DNA from: Manis javanica
Taxonomy: Eukaryota; Chordata; Mammalia; Pholidota; Manidae
Direction of reading: 5' to 3'
Length of the DNA stretch: 64,000 nucleotides
Assembly (NCBI RefSeq): GCF_040802235.1
Contig: NC_133167.1
Span: 82,995,001 to 83,059,000 of the forward strand
Shown here: positions 1 to 15,030 of the stretch, one piece after another
Layout: every line of letters starts with the position of its first letter
How positions within the stretch are numbered: position 1 is the stretch's first letter
Translations under genes and position numbers: made by a program
Notes under the pieces: model-generated
Database searches by the model: none
What the model was told of the DNA's origin: nothing
Seen by the model: only the letters and a program-made list of their open reading frames with translations

Positions 1-3000
1 TTTAAAGGGAGAAGCAAGCAACTCTTATTTTCAGTTGAACACTGAACAGGTCATTGTAGGGGCTAATTTCAGTATTGCTGTGTTTTAGGGAATAAGGAGC
101 CCAAGGACGGGGACAGAGACTGGGGAACAGCCAGTTGGAAGAGCAGTCACAACATACAGTCATGGTCAAGTTTGAAGTCTTATATGGACACAGTTTGTAG
201 CACCCAAAACAATTACAATAGTAGCATCAATCACCAGTCACAGGTCACTCTAACATATTATAATAATAATGAAAACACTTGAAATAGTGTGAGAATTAGT
301 GAAATGTGATACAGAGACATGAAGTGAGCACATGCTGTTGGAAAAATCTCACCAAAAGATTTTCTGACACAGGATGGCCCCAAACCTTCAATTTGTAAAA
401 AAAAAAACGCAGGATCTGTGAAGCATGGCAGAAAAAAGTCCAACAAAATGAAGTATGTCTGTAATGCCACTTAGTATCGCACCTCGGTAAAATTTTGGTA
501 ACTTTTCTTCGCCTAGAACACAGGAATGCCTGTGCTTCGGTTATCCGGAGAAGTTATTAATTTAATCATATTGGCAGCAATAAAACTTAAGTCAGCACTG
601 CTTTGAAGAGCTCAAAAACAGGAGTAAGTGGAGGTTAGCAGGGTATTTTTTTTACAATATTGAAGCAGAGATCAAACCACTGTTTAATGGTTTTTGTGGT
701 GTTTTTTGGTTTTTGACATGCCTTCCCCAGGAAAATGACCTTGTCTTTGCACAAAATGAACTGAATTGCTAGTTGTGTTACATGGTTACAAGTTACCACA
801 TAAATAAATATTTATATTATATTGATACTAATTATAGAAATGTAAATATGTTTAGAAAAAAATGTCTGGGAAATACCACAAAGTAATGGCAGTTACTTGT
901 GGGTGAGGCCTTTTTTGAAGCCTTTCCCCAATGTTTCATATCACTCTCAGGTTCTATAATGACTGTATGTTACACTTATGATGGCCTTAATTTCAGATTT
1001 AAGGTGAATTAGAATAGAAGGCAATCTGTCATTTTGTTACTGTACTATAAAAAGAGATTCTTGGCCAACTTGAATATGTAAACATTTAAGAATGCAGAGG
1101 AAATAGTCCACATCTGCTTGTAATATTTATTCTTCAGTAACATACACAAAAATCACATTTTACATGATACGATTTGGATCATTTTTTCTGTCATTTCGGA
1201 TCATGGAACAATTTTTCAGCTTCTCAGGGTGAATCCTGGACATCAGTATCTTCATCAACATTAGGGCCATGTTCTGACTTCATTATCTCTCTAGCTCCAA
1301 GAACACTCATTCAATTCTAGTTTTTTTGAGAGACAGCACTTCTAAAACCGTATTGTTGCTACTGAGAATATTTGTCCAAGAATACAAATTCTCACTTGCA
1401 GGATATTCTGACATTTCCTGCAATTCACCCTGCAGGTATATGTTTGTGATCTGCATAATGTAAGCCCTTACTGTATTTTTTTCTAAAGCCTGTAAACATG
1501 GCATGATTAAATTATCATCTCATATGGAAGTCATTCCCACAAGAATTGTTACCAAACATGGAAGCAGCTCTACATCCTTCTCCACATTAATATATATCTG
1601 TGTGCGTAAATATCCATATTTATGTATGAATCGTACAGATGAACTGCATGAACTAACCAAACTCATGATAATTTGTATATTGTCTGGCATTATTTTTTTC
1701 CAAAGCACACTTAGTTGTCTAATAGAAAGTAGTTAAAAAAGAATTGGGCTTTAGAGACTACGATGACTTCCTTCTATTTTAAGGGCATTTTTAAGAAAAA
1801 GAAGACACCATGTCTTATATTTTTGACATAGAGCAATACGAATATTACTTGTCGTCTGTGATGTGTGGACGTTGTACTCATTGAGAATGTGCAAGTCGTT
1901 TTTGAGGGCAGAAGACAGATGGGTCTGACGAAACTAGCAAGATGAATTAGAATAGGTGAGTCACTGAGCAGCGCCCGTGTGCGTAGGAAGGGATGAAAGA
2001 TTGAAATGACACCCGATATGCATGAAACACTAAAAACACTCCATATACATGAGATTTGAAAAGACACTAATGTTCATCAGGCATGAAATATACATGAAGT
2101 ACCTAAGGCATTCAATATGTATGAGACACTACATATACATAAGATGCATGAGACACACAATAATCAGGAAGTCTTAATAATAATCAGGAAGTCTTAATTA
2201 AGTGTCCCATTGGTGACACCCTTTCTTTTGCCAAGTGTCCTGTCTCCAGGAAGCACATAAAATCCAGAGCGGCTCAGCCAGCTCGCTGAGCTGCGGCTGC
2301 GGCCAGGCTAACCCTCAGAGAGAACACGTGTGTGTCATCAAGCGCCCTCCACACCTTGAGAGAGGAAGGACAGCTGAAGAGTGTGTATCAGGATCTGTGT
2401 GGTCCTTCTCCTCTGTTCTGTATCCTATGTGAGCTAACTTACCCCATCTCTTTTTTCTTAGATTCTCGTCATCTGTGTTTCAAATGGATTGAATAAATCA
2501 TTCAGTGCAAGCATTATTAATTCAGTCTATTGATTGTTTCTGTCCCGGTTCCCTAAGACAACTCTCCTGATAGTGTACCTGGACACTGTGGTATCAAGGT
2601 AATTTTCTCCATGACAGAATTAATAGGCACTCCAGCTAAGGCTTTTGTGTCATACATAAAAAGCACTTACTGTAGATAAGAAATATCAAAGGTGGGGTTT
2701 CACTGCAATAGTTTTTATATGTTTGCAAATAAGAGGAGAGTTTGCTCTGCAATATTCATATTTTTCCCATTGAAATAGAGAAGTTAGAATTAAGAACATT
2801 TAGCTGTCTCAGATGCATACAATGTGTGTGTGTTTCTGACTGGAGATAAGTAAGATTCTTTGGTAATTACCTTATAAAAACATCCAGTTAAAAATAACTA
2901 ACTCCAAGAGACAACTGTGCAATTTTGAGATGGGGGCTTGAAGACAGAGAGATTGTGATGGTCTTAAAACACTAGGAAACCCGGCCTCTCCAATCTGAAG

Positions 3001-5489
3001 GGCCTGTCAGTGGGATTTACATCTACAATTAGGGAATTCTTCTTTGACTTTTATTAGGGCTTTCTGAGAAGACTAATTGAGATCCCCTTGAGGAAATTTT
3101 ATTCAGTGAGCATCTGCCCCTCAGTGACACCAATACTTCAAAGTATTAGAATTTGCAGTCTGGTTGGACTGAACAAGAGCCTCTATTGTCTGCAAGCTGA
3201 GGTAGTGAACTAAGAATAGTAACCTTTCAGGTAACACAGGAATGTAAAATTCTACTCCCAATTCTTCCTAAAATGTAAATAGCATATTCGCCCAGGCTGA
3301 GCTAACATGTCAAGTACAGAATTTTTTTAAAAACCTCTGTAGACTGATGTCTTCCTATAGGATTCCAATAAATTTCCTAAAAGTCTTAGGAAAAACCTCA
3401 AAACCTTCTGCTACAAGAAATTGTCTATAGGCAGATTTCCAAATATAGATACTCCTGTAAGTTCAGAAGAGAATATTTTATAAAAAGCTCTCCCACCCAC
3501 ATCCTTTTTTCCATTTGAAACTGATACTGTCCTAATCCCATACACAATTCTCTCTTATGTAAATAAGGAAAATAATTTAAATATTTAGATTGCTTTATCC
3601 TTTTCTTCAGGCTGTCCATTTTTAGTTTTCATAATTCAAAACATACATGAATTAAATATGCATTTGGAAAATGCAGAAGAACATAAAATGGAAACAAATA
3701 TACTATTCATATTTTTTAGAAGTTATTTGTGTCTGAAGACTTTTGTACTGGAAGTGTGTGTTCACTTTATGAGTATTTGTCTTTATTCTTATTCTTGAAT
3801 AATGTATATATTATCTTCTAAGATGCTTTTTTCATTTAATATATATGCATATTTCCAGATAACATTTTCATCAATTTTAATGTATAAATATAATTCCTTT
3901 GTGTGTGTGTATATATACTTCAAAAATTTACATAAATAGTATCATGAATCAGAACCACCACTTTGCAAAATTCTAGGACTATCTGTTTGTATTACAGTTT
4001 TTGTGAATTGCTGTTCTCTGTAATCAAGTGTCTATTGTACTTTATGTCCTTGCCTCAAATTTATTTTCAATAATTCTGTTTTCATTATTAAATTACAATA
4101 TAATGCACATCTTTAAGGATACGATCCTTCAGCACACTCATAATTATTGCTTAGAACAAAGTCCTGTATTGCTTGGATGAGGAGGAAATATTAAGTCATT
4201 TGGTAAATATTAATAAATTATTTTTTCAAAAAGGACAAATTTGTCTCACCTACCAGATATGTGTGACATTGCCTTTTTCTTGTAGCTTAACTTGTATATC
4301 ATACATAATTAAAATAAATATTTATCAGCTTAAAAGGTAAAATAAATATATACTGTTTCAATTTCATTTGTTTATTGTTTGAAATTTTTCATGTGGTTAT
4401 TTGAGATTTTTATGTCTTATTTGATGCACTTTTATTTATAAACTTGGTATATAGTCTTTTTGTTCACTTGTCTTTCATAGTATTAAAAAAAACAATCATT
4501 CTTATTGATTCCTAAAGGCTACTTATTCTGAAATGTGTCTATATATATGTTAAAATCTTTTTTCAAATCTCTATTTGCTTTTTAGTTTTCAAAAATTTTA
4601 TACAGTTCTATTTACCTAATTTTTAATTTGTGTGTATCCATCCCTTTCTGCACATCAGTATATACACTTACTGTCATTTTTTTAAATCAAAAAATATCTT
4701 AAATCACTATTTATAAACTTCTATTAACCTTTACCTGGATAGGTCTCCAATGATAAAATCTGAATCAAGCTTGTTATCTTGTTCTTGTCTATTAAAAATA
4801 GTATTAAACATACTAAAGAATTTTGTAACTCCAGAATTAATTTCTCTTCATACTTGTCTCTCTAACTTGTAATAACAGTTCAACTACAGCTGTATAAATT
4901 CTAATCTGCCTTCAAGATCCTCAACAATATCCCTTAAGTGATCATCCCTTGTTAAAAATCTAATTCATAATCAATTCATCAATAACATCTACTTTTTGTT
5001 TTGTGATTCCCTTAAAAATAGGATATATTCCACTAAGTCTTCCATCATGTCTAATTGTGTCTAACTTTATATTTCCTATTTTCAAAAATGTTACTATTAT
5101 ATAAAACTATTATTTAGTTTTTTGTTATTAGTTTGTGAGCTGTGAAGCTAAGAGCGCTTTTTATACTTCCATGCCCTATGGTTCAAAACAGACCACTTTT
5201 TGCTAAGTATATGCACACTAATTTTTAGAAGAATTAATTCATTAAGTAGCTTTAACCCAGAAAATGATTATCAGAGAATCCAAATCAGGAAAACAGTTCC
5301 TGAATAATGTTTGAGTTTTTGATGAACTCTTTAAGAACAAATAAAATTACTTAGTTCATATGTTATTATTTTGTTTTTTTATCTCATGTTAGTTATTTTC
5401 CCCTGTTTACATTTATGTTTCTGTGATAATTTTGTCATAAACCATACAAAACTATGGTCATGTATCCACCAGGTACTTGCACCAAATCA
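1..5489. other. AT-rich intergenic DNA, no gene recognised
   Basis: I see no coding exon, RNA gene or young repeat here. All open frames are short and unlike known proteins. A stretch at about 2190-2520 is locally more GC-rich and carries a TATA-like CATAAAA and a later AATAAA. It could be a decayed LTR, but no ends or target-site duplication could be found. Confidence 0.6.
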
Positions 5490-5712
5490 TTCTAAAATAG
5501 AGGAAATATGAATAACAGTGACATTAGCTGACTTTTATGGCATGTTTACATACCACATACCAAGCACATTTTTGTAGGTATTTTCTTTGCCATCAAAATG
5601 AACATTTAAGATAAATGTTATTATCCCTGTTTTTCAGGTTAGAAAGTTGAGGCTTAGAGAAATGTAAATGACTTGATTTGCAGAGCCAGGAATCTAATTC
5701 CAGTGACCTTAT
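5490..5712 (-). repeat. MIR SINE relic
   Basis: The stretch contains the MIR core read on the minus strand: a segment resembling ATTATCCCTGTTTTTCAG, then a 'TTGAGGCTTAGAGAA' segment, then a 'gagccaggaatctaattcc' segment corresponding to the tRNA-related head. The order matches MIR in reverse. It is a diverged ancient copy with no function inferred. Confidence 0.75.
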
Positions 5713-8700
5713 TTTTCATGTACAAGGCTGCCTTCCTTGGTTTACCTTCATTTAAGGTCTTCTGGAAGGGTCTATTTGCATAAAATATTGTAACCAAAAC
5801 TTTCCATTCATTTGAATGTATCTTGAGGGCCCTTACTGAGACCCTTACTCTAGAAATAATCTCAAACAACTAAAGTGAACTAGAGCTGTGTAAAGAACTC
5901 TATCTACAAGGACAATTTAGAAGCATCACAGAAAAATATCATGATAATGAACTCTGACTGACAGCAGCCCTTATTTTCTTCTCTGATGGAGTTTCAGCTT
6001 AATTTCAGTTTGCCCAGAATAGACACAGGCTTAGAGTAACTGAAAGTATGACTCACTTGGGCTTGAAGTCACTCTCATTGACATTCAATGATTAGTGGAT
6101 GATAAGTGAAATCTGCCGGCAGCCAAACCCCTGAAAAAACCTGTGTTTGATAGGTGGGGATATTGCACTTTCCCAGTTGGAAATCCATTAAACTGAGACA
6201 GAGGTTAGGCACATGATGAGTGAAAATGATATGAATGCTAATAAGGTAATAAAGAAAATCAGTGAGTCCGGAGACCAGCTGGATGCCATCCGAAACTGCT
6301 GAATTTGTTGTTTGCATTAGAAGTCATCAGATATACTAGAAAGCATGGCATTCATTATTGACCATTCTTTTAGTTTTCAATTACTATATTAGTGGCAACA
6401 ACCTAGATCTTCCAGATACAATTTGTTATTGCTTCTCTATTTCCTATTCTTAAGCATTTTTCAAAACTGATCAATGATATACCTGCGATGATTCATCATA
6501 ATAATTCAGATTTCCAACCCTGCTCACTAAACCCTGACACAAGATAAAGTAGGGCTTCAGCATCAACATTAAAAGTATACATATATGCCTAGTTAATTCT
6601 AAGCATTATCTTCTGCCCCTTATGAGTAATTAAGCTTGGGGAGGAAAAAGACTATGAAAAGATTTTTTATATATGGCTTTTCAGCTTCATTCAATAATTT
6701 CTGAGTATATTCCAAAAGAAAGCTACTTCAGTTATTAAAATACCAAGTAGCTTACAGACTAGTAAGAGAGATGAACAGATCTTGCACTTAACAAAAACAC
6801 ATGGTGAGTTGAGTTCTATAATCAAGACATGGTATGAGTCCAATGCTGAGCATCAGACCAGAGGTGAGGGGTTCTGTATTTTAGATCAATGTAGATTGAG
6901 TAGTTCTGTGTCACAGACATAGTTTTCTGAGAGAACAACCTCCACACTTGGTAGGGAAAGTTCCCCTTCATTATGCTTCATAAACATTTAAGTTTTTCAC
7001 AGAGAGCTTTTCTACACAGACACTGAATATCTTAATTTTTGATCGATCTCTAAAGATTTGTCTTGGTGTCAACAATGATATTTTTGGTTTCAGTAAAAAC
7101 AAAACAGTGCAAAACAACCCCCAAAAAACTACATAACAGAATATGCAAAAGTACTAGCTTCCTTGGATTAGCTAATTCACCAGGTACATGATGTCAAGGC
7201 CAACTTTTCCCCATTTAGCATGGCTTTGATTCATGGTTGGAAGATGGCTGCAACAGCTTTGAAGCTTCCAGCAGAACAGCCAAGGAGGAAGATGCGAGAG
7301 GAAAAAGAAAGGAGGGGAAGTAGATAGTGACAGTCACTTCTTCCCATATTTCTCTCTCTGTCTTCTCATAATGCAGGGAAATCTTCTCAGAAGCCTCCAG
7401 GAAGCTTCCTCATTTTATTTGCACCAGTGGATCTTCTGCTCACAATTGCTGTAAATGTAGAATTGGATGGATACACTCATCAAATCAAGGTAGACCTTTG
7501 ATGGTCAGGGAGGGGCAAGAAGGAGAAGGTGAGTAGCTATCTTCCTTGAATATATTGCTAGTTTAGTTTGAACAAGATCCAATTGCTCTTACGAAAGATG
7601 GGCAGAATTGCATTTGGATAGGCAAGCAAGGGTTTGGATTAATGAACACCGAGGTTTTGGCTTTTAACTGATCTTCCTAAAACAAAAGAAAAGGAATTGG
7701 CAAATCAAAATACCAGATTTAAGAATAAAGATATTATTTACAGCTAGGTACATCTATGGTATCTTTATATTTGTAATTCTAGGTTGACAAAACTTCCTTC
7801 CATAAGAGTATGTTAAGAGTTAGCAAAGAGATATGGCTTAAAAACCTGCTAAACAGGAAAGTGGACGAGAAAGAGTTGTGTAGATTACTAGCACATCTAA
7901 TCCATGGCAGCTCTAAAGAAGTCATCTGCATTACAGTTGAAGTTTGTAGACGTAATGCTATTTAAAAAAAAAACTCAGGAAATATAGATACTCTCCTTTC
8001 CACATCAATATAAAATGAAATTTTAATGAGAAGACAGCTTCAGAATGAAATAACTCTGCTTTAAAATTTACAGATATGTGAAGGAGATAACTCCAAGGAA
8101 TAAACAATTTTTTTTCTGAATTTGTTTATTGTTTAATTCTCCTCATGCAACATCTGCTCAAATTTGATTAATTTGACAGTCTGGGCTAATGCTTCAGAAT
8201 CTGTTGACTAATTCTATTTAAGCATGAACCTGTACATTGAAATTAATGGGAGAGTTCTTAAAGTGGATCAGGCCGGAGAAAGACCTATTAAATCCTGAGC
8301 ATCATGACAGCCAGGTTTAAAGAAGATTACAGGAGACTACTGAAAAGAGAATAGACAGAGGGTGCGGGTAGCCCAACTGTGATTTATTATTAATAATAAA
8401 CCTGGCCAAGAGGCCAGCAAGCCCTAGAATTAATCTTACTCAAGAGATCACAGTGACAGTTCTCTCAGAGCTGTTTTCAGCAAAGCCAAAAACTTCCTGC
8501 AAGAGCCAATGAGAGGCATGTTCTATACATGGCTACAGAAAAGTAGGTCAGTAGATCACATGCTGGATTTCTATGGGTGAGATAACGCTAGGAAAGGAGA
8601 GCTGCGGCTTGGGAATGAGGAGCTGTTTCTGTGCATTATGAATAATTAACAGTGACATGGTTTAATATTTTTATGACAAATATCATATGAAAATATGTAT

Positions 8701-11700
8701 CAGTGCTATGTACTCAAATGCAAAGACAGCATTTGCAAGTGTTTGCAGAGCACTTGCTCGGTGCCCTGTCACTGTGTTGGAAATAACAGAATCCATTTTG
8801 TCATACTTCAGAGTGAATTATCTTATTTTCAGCCTCAGGTTTAAAATCAACGTAACAAAGATAAGAAGAAGCTTATTTTTACATAAAATAAACATTGATA
8901 CGTCTTGGTTCCTAAAATGACCATTTGTACCCTGTCAACACTTCACTGGCAACTTAAAGTTCCTTTATGTTTATCTTGGCAAGGGAGTGAGCCAACAAAA
9001 ACTAAAACAATAGATTAGAAGGCGTAATCCTTCATTGTGTTACTGTATTTGCTTTTCCCTTGAAGTAGCCAAGGGCTGCTGGAAAGCCAGGGATGGTTGG
9101 GCACTTGTTAAGCCATCGCATGACACCCGAACAGTTGATGAAAAGTTAAAAAAAATTACGTATTCAATTAGTTTCTGCCTAAGGACAAATATTTAGATTG
9201 TCTTTACTATCATGTTATTCCCTTAGTAGAAACAAATCAATTATGAACAGTTTTAAGGATAATACACACATACTCCCAAACTTATTTAAAACAAAAATTA
9301 TAATTGATTTGGAACTGTGCAGACATTAGTTTCATCCTGTACATTAAGCAAAGCTTCCCTAAAAAATACAAGAAGCAATTCAGAAATAAATTCTTTACCA
9401 GATTGAAAAGCCCCCAATACAATCATTTTTATTTTGAACATCGTTAGATACATGCTTACTATATAAGTAATTTCACAAATATAATTAAATATCTTAAATC
9501 CTTTAAAAACAAACTACTGAATGAATAAAATATTCAATATTTAAAATGTAACCATGTGTTTTTCTGTCTAAAAATGATCATTTTTGACATATTTTCTTCG
9601 GCATACAATTTATAAAAATTAAATTTATATTGCACTAAGTCCTTTATATTGTGAATGGATTTTAAAAGAAAAAATGATTATATAAATGCAGAAGCCCTGA
9701 ACATTCCTTTTATTTGAAAAAAATATTTTTAATTAATCACAAATTGAGTCTTTAGGTACTTTCAGCATTAAAAGTCTCCATTGATTTCAATGAGGGATGA
9801 ATTTATCCAGACTGTCAGCTATGTTAATAGCAAAATGTTAAAAAAAAATAATGTTGAATCAAAGTTAGGATTTAATAGTTATAGAAATCAGGAAAATGAA
9901 AAATGTTTAAATTTAGAAAAGCAAGATTTCCTAGCTTGGGGTGACTTACACGAAACACTAAGTTCAAAATTGTCTTTTTTTTATTTTCATAATTTATCAT
10001 AATTAACTAAAAAGTCATAAGAAGTATTTTTGGCAGTGGTTTAAGAATATTTTCACATATTCATCACACATAATGAGCTAGGGGATTTTTCTCAAATGTT
10101 GCGATTAACATTCACCTTTTCATGAACCTTATGCTTAGACAAGTATCAAAAAAGAAAAATTTCAGGAAATGACAAGAACACAACAATAGATGTTTAAAGT
10201 CCCTAGTTGTGGGGATCTTAACTGCATCAGCAATGTGATCATCAGTGAGCATTACTCCTCAAGGGGCTCTAATGCTGCCTAATGGACTATAAGAGGGCTT
10301 TCAAGGAGCCAGACCAACTTACAGCTTGGAGAAAACTCTTGCTGGGAATAATTGCTTAATAGACAGAGCTTTCTCCTTGCCAGGAACTCGATTTTCCAAC
10401 ACATCTTTCTAAAAGATCATGCCTTCGGATATGCATGTGGGTCCCGTTGTGGAGGGTCAGAAATAGTAACTTCAGAAGCCACTCTCGAGTGCCACTGCCT
10501 GAAATCTACCATTCGTGAAATGTTACTGACTTTCGGCTAAGCTTGGAAGGCATACTTGGAAGAGAAATAAATAGTAATTCACATACTGTATAGTGTGAAT
10601 TTATTCAGAACCAGGGAAGAAGAGCAGGCGTTTGGGAAAAGGGAGTTTAAAATGGAGAAATAGAAAGGAGTGGATCTGCAAGTGCACTTCCTGTGTTTCA
10701 CAGTTTTGCAAACAGCTAATTCATAGTGGAAAGACAAAACAGTGCACACCTGCACCATGACCCCATGTGAGAGGCAATGCCCAGCTGAGTATTCATGGGG
10801 ATCATGTTGCTGAGCTTATGGAATAACAAGGTGACATAATATGAAAATATCTAAATGTTGACTCTTACTGACTTTTTTTCCGTCTGCAACGGGCCATACT
10901 TTAAAAAATTAAAACTACATGTGACCAATAATTGTTAGTATATTGCATGATGTAGTTTTCAAAAATGTTTCCTTTCTGTAGTTTTCCCTTTCTCTGGTCC
11001 TGTTTAAGTAGGTAAAGAACTTTTGCTTCTGGTCTTTAAGAGAGGTGGGTGGTTTAATAGCAAGCACAAGTGTGTGTGCTAAAACAGTTTCACCTTGGCA
11101 ACCTGTGTTATTTCTAATGCTTAAACCCATTCAGAAGATCATGCAAAGTTTCTTAGAACTAGAATACAGAAATATAAAGAGAGGGAAAGGGACAAAGAGA
11201 GACCCATCTGAGCTAGAGGAAGACAGCTTTGAAGATCTCATATATGGTGGAGACCCATCCCCCATTCCTGGGCATTTCTTCAGAAAATTGATAAGCTCAC
11301 AAGCAAGGATAATGCATGAGCAGCTAATTTCTACTCCCTGTGTGTCTCACGGCTGCTAACTTTTTGACATCCCCAAGTTGCTCTGACTTGGTTGTTGACT
11401 ACAGAAAAAAATATTAACTGGGTCCAATGTACAGATAGTACTGTGTGGCATGCTGACACTAAGTGCAGGCGACTGCTGAAGTATTCAGCTCTCTTTAAAC
11501 TTGTTCTTAAGAGTGGAAAGACAGACTCTTTCGGTTGACAGATCAGGTAGATTGTTTCATTTTCCATTTGTTCCACATGGAGGTATAAACTGAGGTATGA
11601 ATTTATGTACACAGATTAGCACCAGCTGATTGGCTGGATATGGAGGTCAAGACAGAATATATTAGAAAACTTGAGGAGAATGGGCTCAGAATATGAGTTT

Positions 11701-14690
11701 CAGAACTGTGTTTCATTTGAATGCTAAATGCATTCACATATGACATAGACCCTTACTGCAGACAGTACTTCCCATAAACCCATAGACAAGGTGAACCTCT
11801 ATGGATATTAACTAATTTCCTTCAGCTACTCAACTGCTTGTTCAAAGGACTCATGAAAACAATATTTCTTATGGCAGCAATGGCAGTTAAGTGTTGGTTT
11901 AAAACCATGGATTCACTATGACTGACTTGAGAGGTCCCACTGCCCGGTGCTAAAAGTGCCATTAGCAACTCTGAGACCCCAAGGTAGTGTGCTATTTAGA
12001 AATGATCAACAAACCACCAGGTGGCAAACTGATTTCAACAGATTATGGGGAGTAATTTTCCTCACCAGGTTTTCTTTCCCCCCTTCTGTCTTGCTTCTGC
12101 CAGCACCACTGTTGACAGAGTTGTGGAATACCTTATGCCATTGCCGAAATGTCACACACAGTATTACCAGAGATCAAGGAACTCGGGTTAGCAAATCCTG
12201 TTTTGCAAAGGACCAAGGCCAGTGACATTCATGGGTTTTATCATGTACCCATTTATCAGAAGCAGTTGACCTTATAGAATGGAATTGTTCCTTAGAAGAT
12301 GTAGTTATAGCGTCACCTCTAAAATAACACTGTGTTTAGAGTTGAAGTGACTTCCCATCAGGAAGTGATATGTTACATTTGAACTAGTTCTTGCTGTAAC
12401 CAGAATGTGAGTCTAGAACCCAGGAGATGAAGTCAGGATCGAGCTACACTGATACACCCAATGATGAACATATAAAATATTTGGTGTCTACTTCCATAAT
12501 TATGGTGACTACAGTATTTAAGGTTTAATAATCTAAGAAGGAATGTTTCCATGAAAAGAATAAGATCATGCTCCACAAATTTAAAATGCCATCAGGCCAC
12601 TCTTTACACTGGGTGCACAGAGACGCTTCCAGGGTTAACTAAGGTGATTCTGGATGTTAAGGGGAAGTAAAGTCAAGCAGTATTTCTCAGGTTCAATCAT
12701 AGAACATACAAGATGATTTTGCTAATTTCATTTTTTGTCCATATCTCTTAATCTATTTATTTTCTTTTTTAATTTTTAAATTTTCACATATTTTTTAATG
12801 ACCTGGTTTCGTATTGTGTTGTGGGACAAATTTGTGGTCTTTGAATATTCTAATAGTGAGAGCAGGAAAAAAAAAGAAATAAATGGCTGGAACAGGAGGA
12901 TTATCATAAATGCACTGTATTTTTATATTGTGTATAAATTTCACATGACATTGTAAAACTTTCAGCTTTATCAACAAATAATTGGCAAATATAGTTGTAA
13001 GATATTTAAAGTGGTACATCGTGCTGATTTGATATGCATGTATACTGTACTGCAGCTATCAAACCCAGAAGAGTGTTAAACTTTAGCACTGACAGTATTC
13101 ATCCTGCAAATATATCCTTGTCTACTCTACAGGGGGTGGTTTTTGCCCTGTGATGTCAGTAGGACCCCCACAGTATATCAGAATAAGAGATAATAATAGC
13201 ATTGAACATATAATAGTCCATGTTTAAAAAAAATTTTAAAGACTTTTCATTCTATGAAGGATATCAGTGGCATATCAGTCATATATGTTGCACATATTTT
13301 CTGACTTTATTTATCTTTTAATTTGTGGAATACTCTTTTCCTCAGTTCATCAAATCTACCCATTTTTTTCTCCATTTGGCCTTCTAACATGGAAGCTCTG
13401 TTTATAAGGTCTTTCACTACCATGAAATTGTTGAAGGATTTGCTAATATTTTCTCCTAGTTCCTTTTTAAACCATCACATTTTAATTTGTTTATTACCAG
13501 ATAATGCATAAAGCAGACATCTTCATTCCACTAGCATGTCCCCTTCAGCTTCACTGAATGAAATAAACCTGAGAAACGTGAGAGGGTAAGAATTAATGGG
13601 AGACTATTTTGATTTAGGCTTGTAAAATGGAGGCATAAATAAAACCCTCATCAGAAAAACCCTCTAAGTTAAAATGCTGGATATCCATCTGGTTGTATGA
13701 AAACACCCTATTTTCTCAATTTCTACCACATGAAACATAAAGATTTACATTTTCTGCCCTGTTGGAGGTATGACATACAGAGTTCTTTCTACTTTGGTGA
13801 ATGCAAATTGTAGGTGAAACACCGCACACAGGTGCAGTTACTGTGGATAAAGAAATGGGCAAAGGTTCAATGTGCAGAAATAAAGAAATGGACAAATAAA
13901 TAACTGTAATGAAGATGCAAACACAAGACAGCACATGTGTGTGTCTATGTGTGTTTGTCTGTGTGCCTGTTAACTGCAATGCATTGTCATTACTCAGCTA
14001 GAAAGTGAAACCCTTAACCAGTAACATACCTTTTGTCCATCTTCTCAGATCGTACCTCAGAATAAATGATGGAGCAACATCGTGTATACTTTTGTTGTTT
14101 AGGTTGCTGACTTTTCTTTTTCCTTTTTTTTCTTGTGTTTAAGAAACAAGAAAATAAACATTTTTAAAAGCTTCCCTAAATCCCCCAAAAGGCCTTTTAG
14201 TCTGAGTTACTAGATATTTTTCTTTCACAAAGAAAGAAAAATAATTAGTTCTGCTCCTACCTATAACCTCCATCAATAAACACGGTAATACAAACTTCTT
14301 TACATCTTCATACTTGCCAGGCTAGATTAACAAGCTGCTAATGTTTTGATTTACAAATTGGAGGCCCATTTGGCTTACCCAGGCTTCAAGAAGATTGAGC
14401 TGTCTTCCTCTGTTCCCTGAAAGGAAGTAAGTGACTGTTTATTCATTCCCTTGATTAGAAGGCTGCCCTCCAGCCAGATAAAAGAGGTTCCATAATAAAT
14501 GTGAGACTCCCAAGTTTTGGTTTGCTTTCTGGATTTAGTACGAAACATTAAAAGGAATTGGAGATTGATTTTTTTTGTTCAGGGACCAGTGCCAGATAAA
14601 ACAAGGAGGGAGCAAGTGGACTAGTTTGTAGACACAAGCTCCTTTATAATGAGGAGAGGGTCTGGGTTTTAGTGTTGCAGCAACTGAGTT
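5713..14690. other. AT-rich intergenic DNA with unclassified old repeats
   Basis: No gene was recognised. Short open frames (for example 9781-10002 and 11045-11359) have no recognisable domain and no splice context. The part around 7200-7680 has the texture of an old interspersed repeat, and 8690-8860 has a weak MIR-like look. Neither could be classified by eye. Confidence 0.55.
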
Positions 14691-14694
14691 ATTC

Positions 14695-14746
14695 CAGGTG
14701 TGTGTGATGGTGTGTGTGTGTGTGTGATGGTGTGTGTGTGTGTTTT
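14695..14746. repeat. GT-rich microsatellite
   Basis: Runs of (GT)n are interrupted twice by GATG (GTGTGTGATGG units). This is a simple compound microsatellite and a likely polymorphic site. The minus-strand open frame across it, rich in His and Thr, is an artefact of the repeat. Confidence 0.9.
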
Positions 14747-14829
14747 CCTGCCTCAGCCAGATTTCTTCATTCATTTTGATATTCTGTTGGTAGCCATTGT
14801 TGACAAAGATCAAAACTAAATGCATCTCA

Positions 14830-15016
14830 GTACAGCACTGAGAAGACAAGTAGTGATTCATAGCATCTCACTACACTGATGGTTGACAGTGACTGTAATG
14901 GGGTATGTGGTGGGGACTTGATAATGCGGGGAATCTAGTAACCACAGTGTTGTTCATGTAAGTGTATATTAATGATACCAAAAACAATAAAAAATGAAAA
15001 AATAATTTTAAAAAAC
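14830..15016 (+). mobile_element. 5'-truncated LINE-1 3' end with target-site duplication
   Basis: The last ~170 bp of the L1 3' UTR lie on the plus strand and are recognisably the same sequence as the 3' UTRs at 19070-19240 and 32640-32780 on the other strand. They are followed by an A-rich tail (about 14985-15016). The insert is flanked by a perfect 14-bp direct repeat, CTAAATGCATCTCA, at 14816-14829 and 15017-15030. Together these show a classic target-primed reverse-transcription event with extreme 5' truncation. Confidence 0.88.
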
Positions 15017-15030
15017 CTAAATGCATCTCA

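Noticed and set aside
14535-14861. His/Thr-rich 108-residue protein on the minus strand
   Set aside because: It is produced by translation of the GT microsatellite and adjoining sequence.
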